Source: Candidatus Fermentithermobacillaceae bacterium DTU015 (GTDB lineage Bacteria > Bacillota > Sulfobacillia > Fermentithermobacillales > Fermentithermobacillaceae). From it: 46,233 bases of DNA. The translations under genes and the position numbers were made by a program. Each line of letters opens with the position of its first letter. Positions within the stretch are counted from its first letter, which is position 1. Location of the stretch: assembly GCA_001513185.1 (NCBI GenBank), contig LFST01000053.1, positions 2,733 to 48,965 on the forward strand. Direction: 5' to 3'. Shown here piece after piece: positions 32,240 through 38,696 of this stretch. A model generated the notes under the pieces. It worked only from the letters and a program-made list of their open reading frames with translations. It was not told the DNA's origin and made no database searches.

Positions 32240-33286
32240 TTACATAAACCGCCTGAGTTTTGGGTTATGGATAACCCCGGGGATCCGGCCCCGCTTTGCC
32301 ACCGGCCTGCCTTCGATCTCCTTGATGTCCATGGTCATGTTGATGGGCGGGGCAGCAGCTATATAGCTCCCTACGCCAAAGGCGTCAGCGCCGGCTTCAG
32401 CCAGCCTGGTCATCTTTTCAGGGTTTAACCCGCCTGAAACGAAAATCTTTACGTGGCTAAACCCAGCCATATCCAAACGGGCCCTGATTTCTCTCACCAG
32501 GTCCTCAGTCACACCGCCACGCTCTCCAGGGGTATCGAGGCGGATTCCTTCCATCTGGGTCCCCAAGACCTCAGCAACCCGCAGTGCTTCCTCGCATTCA
32601 TCTTTGAACGTATCTACCAGAATTGTCCTGGGAGCATCCTTAGGCATGTGGGTGTTGTAGGCTACCGCCGCTTTTACGGTATCATCCAAGATCAGCACAA
32701 GGGCATGGGGTATGGTACCCACAGGCTCCTGCCCTGCCAGCTTGGCCCCCAGTATGCATGCGGCGCCGTTTGCTCCTCCCACCACCGCTGCCCTCTCCAT
32801 GACAGGGGCAACTGCCGGATGGATGTGCCTTGCGCCAAAGCAGTAGAATGGGAGGCCGTTGGCAGCCTGTTTGCACTCAGCGGCTCTGGTCGCCCAACCC
32901 GACGAACTAGCCAGGATTCCGAGCAGCGCTGTTTCATACAGGCCAAACAGGGAATACGGGCCCCTAATCCTCATTACCGTCTCTTTGGGCTCAAAGCTCT
33001 CCCCTTCTTCAAGTCCCCACACTTCCAGGGGTAACCCTTCGAGCATATGGAGGCACTCTGGCATACCGGCCAAAATGCCTGGACGGCTCGGGAAAATCTC
33101 TGCAGTCACGATGGTGTCTGCCTTACCTTCCCGGGCCAAGATTTCCTGGGTCCTAACCAGATAAACGTCGGCTGTGGCACCTGAGAGGATTTCTTCATGG
33201 GTCGCCGAATACAGCCTGTCTTGTTCCGGGCTGAAGTCTTTTACATCCTTGTCCGTGCTAAGTTTCATGTTGCTGTTTCCTGACAT
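32240..33286 (-). CDS. Nicotinate phosphoribosyltransferase
   Basis: It salvages nicotinate to nicotinate mononucleotide with PRPP and ATP for NAD synthesis. The 348-residue protein is of the shorter, archaeal/Thermoplasma-like type: 'ATADVYLVRTQEIL' near the start, 'FGARHIHPAVAPVMERAAVV' with the catalytic His region, 'ILVDTFKDECEEA', 'GIRLDTPGERGG' (nicotinate site) and 'FVSGGLNPEKM' with 'GVGSYIAAAPPINMT' (phosphate site). The ATG at 33286 follows AAGGAG. It lies 18 bases after the pseudouridine synthase gene, likely in one transcript. NAD supply links loosely with the window's Sir2 enzyme. Confidence 0.92.
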   Translation of the reverse strand: MSGNSNMKLSTDKDVKDFSPEQDRLYSATHEEILSGATADVYLVRTQEILAREGKADTIVTAEIFPSRPGILAGMPECLHMLEGLPLEVWGLEEGESFEPKETVMRIRGPYSLFGLYETALLGILASSSGWATRAAECKQAANGLPFYCFGARHIHPAVAPVMERAAVVGGANGAACILGAKLAGQEPVGTIPHALVLILDDTVKAAVAYNTHMPKDAPRTILVDTFKDECEEALRVAEVLGTQMEGIRLDTPGERGGVTEDLVREIRARLDMAGFSHVKIFVSGGLNPEKMTRLAEAGADAFGVGSYIAAAPPINMTMDIKEIEGRPVAKRGRIPGVIHNPKLRRFM

Positions 33287-33304
33287 AGCAATCTCCTTCC
33301 CACC

Positions 33305-34048
33305 CTAACCCCGGGCTGCCTTGTATAAGGCTTGGACTTCTTTACGTGTGAGATGGCGCCACTTTCCCTTCTCGAGACCGAACAGGGCAAGCGGGCCTAT
33401 CCTGGTTCTTATCAATCGTTTTACCTCATATCCTACGGCTTTGCATAGCCGTTTTACCAAGTGTTTTTGGCCCTCGTGGACCCCTATGAGAAGCCGCACA
33501 CTGCCGTCGGAACTGTCTAGAAACTTGGCGTAATCCACATACACCTTCTTGCCGTCTATGATTATACCCGAAAGCAGCTCCTTGATCTTCCGATTGTTTC
33601 GCTTGCCCGAAACCTCTACCACGTACTCTTTGATTACTTCGTGTTTTGGATGGGTTAGCAGATAGGCAAGGTGCCCGTCATTGGTAAGCAGCAACAAGCC
33701 TTCAGAATCAAAGTCCAGACGCCCAACGGGGAACACCCTCTCCTTTACCTCAGGGATAAGGGACAATACAATCGGCCTGCCAAAAGGATCCTGGCATGTA
33801 GACAGGTATCCTTGAGGTTTATGCAGCATGATGTAAACTCGCTTCTGGTTTTGCGTTACTGGTTTATTGTCCACACGTATGTCGTCTATCCCAGGAGTAA
33901 CCTTTTGCCCGAGCACAGCCACCTTGCCGTTTACGGTCACCCGGCCTTCCTGGATGAGCCGGTCGGCAGCGCGCCTGGACGCAACCCCCGCCTGGGCGAG
34001 CACCTTGGACAGCCTTTGGGTCTCCTGACTTCCGGGCGTGCGGTTCAA
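33305..34048 (-). CDS. RsuA/RluB-family pseudouridine synthase
   Basis: A 247-residue rRNA pseudouridine synthase with an N-terminal S4 domain ('LSKVLAQAGVASRRAADRLI') and a catalytic domain. 'VFPVGRLDFDSEGLLLLTNDG' contains the catalytic Asp of the GRLD motif, and 'IMLHKPQGYLST' and 'KEYVVEVSGK' are typical. The usual 'HEGRNRQVRRM' segment is changed to 'HEGQKHLVKRLCKAVG'. RluB acts on 23S rRNA and RsuA on 16S; the sequence alone does not tell which. The TTG at 34048 lies ten bases after GGAGG. It follows the P-loop gene by 27 bases and may be co-transcribed with the mutase operon. Confidence 0.9.
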   Translation of the reverse strand: MNRTPGSQETQRLSKVLAQAGVASRRAADRLIQEGRVTVNGKVAVLGQKVTPGIDDIRVDNKPVTQNQKRVYIMLHKPQGYLSTCQDPFGRPIVLSLIPEVKERVFPVGRLDFDSEGLLLLTNDGHLAYLLTHPKHEVIKEYVVEVSGKRNNRKIKELLSGIIIDGKKVYVDYAKFLDSSDGSVRLLIGVHEGQKHLVKRLCKAVGYEVKRLIRTRIGPLALFGLEKGKWRHLTRKEVQALYKAARG

Positions 34049-34075
34049 CCGGCCAATCCCTCCCCAGTCAAACGC

Positions 34076-35098
34076 CTAATTCAGCAGGCTCTCAAGCCAC
34101 GAGTGAAGCTTACCCGGCCCTTCCAACATTATATCCGTACACGGGATTTTGGTGAGGGTGCGGATATCACTCAAGAAGGCTTCCGGAGGCACGTAAGTGG
34201 CGATATACTTACCTGGGCCCGATTCGGTTGGCGTATACGGATTTACGGTTACGCCCAAAAGGGTGGTTGACTCCCTTACCCCCACCGTGAGCCCCGCCTC
34301 AGCGATGGTGCTAAACACCTCTTCCCATCGCAGGAGATCGCCTGACAGCACCAGCATAATAGGGTGGTCAAAAACCATAGACACGCCCCGATGGCCGTTT
34401 ACGCTCATTTCCTGGAGAGCTTCAAGGAATACCTGAGGATTAACGATGCCCGAAACGTGCACAGTGCGGGGTTTTCCGTCGCTCTTTATCCGCCACGCAA
34501 GTTCCTGGCCTTGTCCGGGGAGGAACAGCCCCCCGGATATGTTAAGCACCCGGTCACCTGAAGTCTGGTCAACAGGCAAGTCCATTATCCTGTGAATTGC
34601 ATTGATTTCCCTGGCGATCCTGTGAGAATCTCGGCTCCTTGCGGCGCCGGTAGCCAGGATCAGAGCATCGGCTACAACCATAGGGGATATCCTTGAGAAC
34701 GCCCCGTCAAGCAATACCACTGAATCTTCAGGCGCAAACCCCAAGACCGTGGAAAGATCCCTGGTGCTTGCCGGCCCGGCAAGTACCACCCTCCCGGACG
34801 CCGTGGCAGTGCCGTAAAATATACGTCCCAGGGCGCACCTTATCCCGGTGTCCTTTAGGTTTGTGAAGTTGGCATCTGACGACTCCAAAAGGGGCAGGGC
34901 GGTTGCCACTATGGCACCTTCGGGCACCAACACCCTTGGCTTAGGCAGTCCAGTCAGGTTGTCAAAATCCTCGCCATCGTAACCTATGCCGGTAATAAAC
35001 AGTTTCTTCTGGTTTTCCGCAAAATACTTTATCGCTTCCACCAGCGTGGTGGTTTTCCCGGTGTTCTTTGCAGTGCCCGCAAAGCCTATGACTCTCAT
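34076..35098 (-). CDS. P-loop protein of the mutase operon, candidate reactivase/chaperone
   Basis: A 340-residue protein beginning with a clear P-loop, 'GFAGTAKNTGKTTTLVEAI' (GxxxxGKT), followed by 'ITGIGYDGEDFDNLTGLPKP' and 'RVLVPEGAIVATALPLLES', and then 'VVLLDGAFSRISPMVVADAL', a likely Walker B/sensor region. I recall similar P-loop accessory proteins beside lysine and ornithine aminomutase genes, where partners exchange damaged cobalamin, but I cannot verify the match here. B12 mutases inactivate readily and usually need an ATP- or GTP-dependent reactivase, so this is the natural candidate for the neighbouring mutase. A 120-base gap separates it from the mutase gene. Its ribosome binding site is weak (GGTGG). 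Confidence 0.65.
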   Translation of the reverse strand: MRVIGFAGTAKNTGKTTTLVEAIKYFAENQKKLFITGIGYDGEDFDNLTGLPKPRVLVPEGAIVATALPLLESSDANFTNLKDTGIRCALGRIFYGTATASGRVVLAGPASTRDLSTVLGFAPEDSVVLLDGAFSRISPMVVADALILATGAARSRDSHRIAREINAIHRIMDLPVDQTSGDRVLNISGGLFLPGQGQELAWRIKSDGKPRTVHVSGIVNPQVFLEALQEMSVNGHRGVSMVFDHPIMLVLSGDLLRWEEVFSTIAEAGLTVGVRESTTLLGVTVNPYTPTESGPGKYIATYVPPEAFLSDIRTLTKIPCTDIMLEGPGKLHSWLESLLN

Positions 35099-35218
35099 GT
35101 TAGTTCAGCCACCATTCCCGAATAGAATAGGTTTACCGGACACCGGAACAAGCCTTTAAGTAGCTGCAGGCCGTGCCGTGTCCGGTAGTTTCCCCATCAA
35201 CGCTATTGAGCATCTAGC

Positions 35219-37060
35219 CTATTGTTTGAGCGTAACTGTGCCTTTACCCGACCTGCCGGGATAAGCACCGTCTTCCTTGTTGCCAAGGTCGCCCTCGTAC
35301 AGGGATGCCACAAAATCACCCCGGGCAGCCACTTGCTTAAGCACCTCTACGATCCCTTGCCTAAGCTGCTCTGCGATCTTGTCGGCTTCTTGGGTAGGCC
35401 TGATGCCGCCTTCTCCGAAGAACCTGAATGCAGCGGCAGTAGCTTTCAAGGTATCTACCCGGGCAGGCGCCGTAATCGGACCGCCTGCGTAAGCTTCGTC
35501 TGACGAAGCTATGGTCACGGCGGTTGCGCCTGAATTCAAAGCCAAGGCTGCGTGAAGCGCCGTCATAACCGATGATTGGCACCTATCCTGGGTCTGGGTA
35601 AGGAAGCCTACAGGCGCACCGGGCCAGATGGGCGCATCTATGATAGAAGACAGCACCTTCATCTTGGCTACGTTAAAATCGATGAAGTTGTGCTCTGTGT
35701 ACCCTGTTATCATGCCTTCGGGAGAATTGGCGAACAAGGGCTGCAGTATCGGGCGTCCTCCCAAGAGTACCCCGGCTGTGGCAACTATCAACATGCCTGC
35801 AAAAGCTTTTGCTGCAGGAACCCCTGCAAGTTCTTCGTTGGTCACCACGTCATAGGGCATGTTGTACTTGGCAGCAAGTTTCATGGCTTCAACACCGTCT
35901 ACGGTCAACCGCTCAGGGTCGGTGCCTGCAGCCAGGCTGCCGTACACGATGTTGATCTTGGTGAGGTCAGCACCGGACAGATGAGCCAGCACCACTGTCT
36001 CGGGCGTGTTGAGCCCCCTGTGAGCCCTTACTTGCCACAGAATGCCCGGTACAATCCCTTGCTTTATCAAACGTAGGTTGTCAAGGGTGAGCACGGTTCC
36101 GTCATGCTCGTGGCTCCACGCCTCTTCCAAGAGGCCTTCGTTCCTGGCGCCCCATGACGGGTCAAAATGGACAACACCCCTGGCACCCCATGCAATGCTC
36201 AGGTTAATGTGGTAAGCATCCATAACCGGGCATCCGGTTCCGTACTGGACGAATACGTTGCGGTCGTTGAGTACCTCTTGGGACCTGGGAACCACCAGGT
36301 TGCCGGCGTTTTTCGCCAATGACCTGATGTAATCTGCTTCTTTTTGAGTGATTGGCCTTGTATGGGATACGTGTTTACCCGTCAAGTACCATTCTTTTAC
36401 CTCACCTGATGAGAGGGCAGCGTACTCCTGCCGCAATCTTGAATAAGCCTCAGGGCAGGCTTGCCTTTGGGACTCCATTTCTACTCGCAACTGGGCCCTT
36501 TGTATGCCCGGACTCGTACGCTTGTTTGCCCAGTCTATAAGTTGCTGGGCTATGGCTGTGCAAAGCGAGCCGATCTCGCTGTCTAAGAACTTATAGGTAA
36601 ACCCAGCCGTAAGGTCGGGCTTCTCCTGGCGCCTGCTCCCGCCGAGAAGATCCAGTTCCCGGCCTTCTACATAAGCGACGGCGGCTTCCACAGGGGTGTC
36701 AGGCCCAAATCCTGCATCAAACCCGAGCTCCTGTGCGATTACAGGCTTCATGCTCAGACCGCCTGCCACAAGCTTGGCCTTTTCCCTTAGCCCTGCCGCA
36801 TCAGCCAGATCGACGAACTTGGCCAGGAGTTCTGAAATACCGTAGCTTAGAGCGCGGCTTATCATGACAAAATCAGGATCTGCGGCTTTTGCCCGTGCCA
36901 CAATCTCTTCGATTGAAAGATCGGGAGGAAGCAATGTTACGTGGTGCCCCCGCTCAACCAGCTTTCTCCTTATGAGTTTGAGGCCGACGTCATGAACCGG
37001 ATCAAGTGGGGCGAGAACTACTTTGCGGGGCTCTATCCCGTTGCTACGCGTGTGTGCCAT
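35219..37060 (-). CDS. B12-dependent aminomutase/mutase-like protein with N-terminal cobalamin domain
   Basis: About 613 residues. Residues ~12-135 form a cobalamin-binding Rossmann domain of the type seen in lysine 5,6- and ornithine 4,5-aminomutases: 'LAPLDPVHDVGLKLIRRKL' with His23 as probable cobalt ligand (HxxG kept; the preceding Asp is one residue further away than in DxHxxG), Ser68 ('VMISRAL') and GG100-101. 'AQELGFDAGFGPDTPVEAA' closely recalls KamE. Residues ~240-590 look like a mutase TIM barrel: 'YGTGCPVMDAYHINLSIAWG', 'ATAGVLLGGRPILQPLF', 'AYAGGPITAPARVDTLKATA'. In known aminomutases the B12 domain is C-terminal or separate, so the order here is unusual. The start at 37060 follows GGAGGTGG. 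The substrate is unknown. RidA in the operon suggests an amino substrate. Confidence 0.8.
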   Translation of the reverse strand: MAHTRSNGIEPRKVVLAPLDPVHDVGLKLIRRKLVERGHHVTLLPPDLSIEEIVARAKAADPDFVMISRALSYGISELLAKFVDLADAAGLREKAKLVAGGLSMKPVIAQELGFDAGFGPDTPVEAAVAYVEGRELDLLGGSRRQEKPDLTAGFTYKFLDSEIGSLCTAIAQQLIDWANKRTSPGIQRAQLRVEMESQRQACPEAYSRLRQEYAALSSGEVKEWYLTGKHVSHTRPITQKEADYIRSLAKNAGNLVVPRSQEVLNDRNVFVQYGTGCPVMDAYHINLSIAWGARGVVHFDPSWGARNEGLLEEAWSHEHDGTVLTLDNLRLIKQGIVPGILWQVRAHRGLNTPETVVLAHLSGADLTKINIVYGSLAAGTDPERLTVDGVEAMKLAAKYNMPYDVVTNEELAGVPAAKAFAGMLIVATAGVLLGGRPILQPLFANSPEGMITGYTEHNFIDFNVAKMKVLSSIIDAPIWPGAPVGFLTQTQDRCQSSVMTALHAALALNSGATAVTIASSDEAYAGGPITAPARVDTLKATAAAFRFFGEGGIRPTQEADKIAEQLRQGIVEVLKQVAARGDFVASLYEGDLGNKEDGAYPGRSGKGTVTLKQ

Positions 37061-37292
37061 CTTGTTCCACCTCCGGGCCATACCACTGGTAGTCTGCAGA
37101 GGGCCGGTATACGTAGCCCCTCAACCTAATCCTCACGCCGGGGCCTCCCATTTCACAGGACACCACGTCGGCGTCGTCAAAGCCTAGTTCCGCCATGAGC
37201 CTCAAACCCAGGGTCTTACCTTCTTCAACATCGTTGCATAATATAAATGTTTCGACGTCGCATCCGTCCAGGATCCGGTGCTTAACTGACAT
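37044..37292 (-). CDS. 82-residue protein between regulator and mutase, possible small mutase subunit
   Basis: A small acidic protein, 'HRILDGCDVETFILCNDVEE' at the start and 'LGFDDADVVSCEMGGPGVRI' in the middle; no family recognised. It overlaps the regulator's end by 11 bases and the mutase's start by 17 bases, so its synthesis is coupled to both. Several aminomutases have small non-catalytic subunits (OraS in ornithine aminomutase), which is the analogy behind the proposal. Sequence similarity to OraS is not evident. GGGGAG-like sequence precedes the ATG. Confidence 0.65.
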   Translation of the reverse strand: MSVKHRILDGCDVETFILCNDVEEGKTLGLRLMAELGFDDADVVSCEMGGPGVRIRLRGYVYRPSADYQWYGPEVEQDGTHA

Positions 37293-38043
37293 CTCCCCGC
37301 CCCCCTTGAGGTTCTGCTATCTCAGACCAGTACTTGTCCACGTCTTGGATGACTCCGTCTATGTGTTCGGTCATAGCTAACCTAGCGCCTTCTTTATCCC
37401 TTCTTGCTACATGTGACAAAATATACCTGTGATCCCTGACCATCTGGGAGCCTACTCTGGCACGGATGTACTCAAGAGCCTGGCCTATCTTGGGATTGTT
37501 GTAGATAACATCCAAGGCGCTTGCAAGCACCCTGTTCTTGCAGGCCTGCGCCAAGCCCCGGTGAAATTCCGCGTCCTTTTCAACTCCTGAATGCCCTGCC
37601 TTGAGCAGCTGCTCGTGTTCCTCGATTATCTTCTCCAGCCGCCTTAGTTCTTCGTCAGTTACATTCTGTGCCGCCAGATAAGCGGTTTCACTTTCAATAG
37701 CCCGGCGGGCGATAAGGGCATCAATGAGATGCTGGCGGCCGCGGATGGTCAGGCTTTCTGCCAGGGCATTGTGGGATTCCCGGCTTGCTTGTTCGTCCAG
37801 CCATTCCTTGAGGGCTTCTTCCCCCCGGGGAGTTATCACCCGGCCCACGCGGCCTTCAATGCGCACATGGCCTTCATCCTCAAGCCGCTTTAAGATCCTC
37901 CCTGCTGTCGCCCTGGATACTTCCAAACCCTTATCCTGAAGCAACCGGCACAACCGCCATGCGCCGATGGGTCGGGAAGACTCGCGTATAGCCTCAAGGG
38001 CTTTGAAATAAGTTTCTCTCGATTGAACCTTCAGGAATATCAC
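37282..38043 (-). CDS. FCD-domain transcriptional regulator with RNase R-type winged helix
   Basis: About 250 residues. The first ~75 form a winged helix ('GAWRLCRLLQDKGLEVSRAT' and 'RILKRLEDEGHVRIEGRVGR') of the type also seen in NrpR, not the usual GntR wing. From ~95 on there is an FCD domain as in FadR/LldR: 'RRAIESETAYLAAQNVTDEE', 'DAEFHRGLAQACKNRVLASA' and 'DHRYILSHVARRDKEGARLA'. The Asp and three His of the usual FCD metal site can be picked out. Such regulators bind organic or amino acid ligands and often control their own operon. Start uncertain: the GTG at 38043 sits on the GGGGGAGG site, whereas a CTG at 38034 is eight bases after it and gives 'MKVQSRETYF'. Confidence 0.85.
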   Translation of the reverse strand: MIFLKVQSRETYFKALEAIRESSRPIGAWRLCRLLQDKGLEVSRATAGRILKRLEDEGHVRIEGRVGRVITPRGEEALKEWLDEQASRESHNALAESLTIRGRQHLIDALIARRAIESETAYLAAQNVTDEELRRLEKIIEEHEQLLKAGHSGVEKDAEFHRGLAQACKNRVLASALDVIYNNPKIGQALEYIRARVGSQMVRDHRYILSHVARRDKEGARLAMTEHIDGVIQDVDKYWSEIAEPQGGRGDVS

Positions 38044-38094
38044 CTCCCCCGGGAAGTCTCCAAGAGAATGCCTGACTTAAGACACTGGCCTGGT

Positions 38095-38556
38095 TTAGTC
38101 CTTCACGTATGCAATGACCTCAACTTCAACAGGAACATCAAGGGGAAGCGCGGCGACACCTACAGCTGATCTGGCATGTTTGCCCTTGTCGCCAAACACT
38201 TCAACGAATAGATCGGAAGCACCGTTGACTACTTTAGGAGCGTCTGTAAAATCCGGGGTGCAAGCCACAAACCCTGTTACCTTGACGATCCGTTCCACAT
38301 TATCCAAAGAGCCTGCGACGCTCTTGATAACCGCCAGAGCGTTGAGGGCGCACTGCCTTGCTTCTTGCTGTGCGTCTTCCAAGGTGACCTCGCTACCTAC
38401 CTTGCCCGTAACCCTGACTTTTCCGTCTCTTAGAGGAATCTGGCCGGAAACGTACACCCAATTGCCTTGCTTTACTGCAGGGACATATGAAGCCACCGGT
38501 GCCGGAGCTTCAGGGAGGGTCAAACCTAGTTCGGCCAATTTCTGTTCTACTGACAT
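38095..38556 (-). CDS. ridA: RidA-family enamine/imine deaminase
   Basis: A 153-residue RidA/YjgF protein of the slightly longer subgroup. 'WVYVSGQIPLRDGKV', 'ARQCALNALAVIKSVAGSLD' and 'RSAVGVAALPLDVPVEVEVI' cover the trimer interface and the active-site Arg before the 'AVGV.ALP' turn. RidA hydrolyses 2-aminoacrylate and related enamines released by PLP enzymes. Being first in an operon with an aminomutase-like enzyme, it may clear reactive imines from that pathway. The ATG at 38556 follows AAGGGGG. A promoter and dyad operator lie 50-110 bases upstream. Confidence 0.93.
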   Translation of the reverse strand: MSVEQKLAELGLTLPEAPAPVASYVPAVKQGNWVYVSGQIPLRDGKVRVTGKVGSEVTLEDAQQEARQCALNALAVIKSVAGSLDNVERIVKVTGFVACTPDFTDAPKVVNGASDLFVEVFGDKGKHARSAVGVAALPLDVPVEVEVIAYVKD

Positions 38557-38606
38557 CTTATGTACCCCCTTGTGGATAACTGTTGATCCGGTGAAGTGTT
38601 GAATAG

Positions 38607-38630
38607 CTCATCAGCGATGAGTTACTCATC
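38607..38630. promoter_or_regulatory. Triple half-site operator CTCATC-N3-GATGAG-N3-CTCATC
   Basis: Three alternating half-sites (38607-38612, 38616-38621, 38625-38630) create two overlapping 15-bp dyads. They lie where transcription from the adjacent promoter would start, so a bound protein should block it. The obvious candidate is the FCD regulator of the operon. The same sequence could also fold as a small hairpin in the RNA. Confidence 0.6.
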
Positions 38631-38636
38631 ATGAAG

Positions 38637-38665
38637 ATAATAACATTCAAGCACTTTACACACAA
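38637..38665 (-). promoter_or_regulatory. Promoter of the ridA-mutase operon
   Basis: On the minus strand, TTGTGT (38660-38665) and TATTAT (38637-38642) are exactly 17 bases apart. The -10 matches 5 of 6 consensus bases and the -35 matches 3. The start point would fall at about 38630, in the dyad. Confidence 0.6.
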
Positions 38666-38696
38666 CATCAAGTTCTCCGGCACCGGTTGGCAACAC

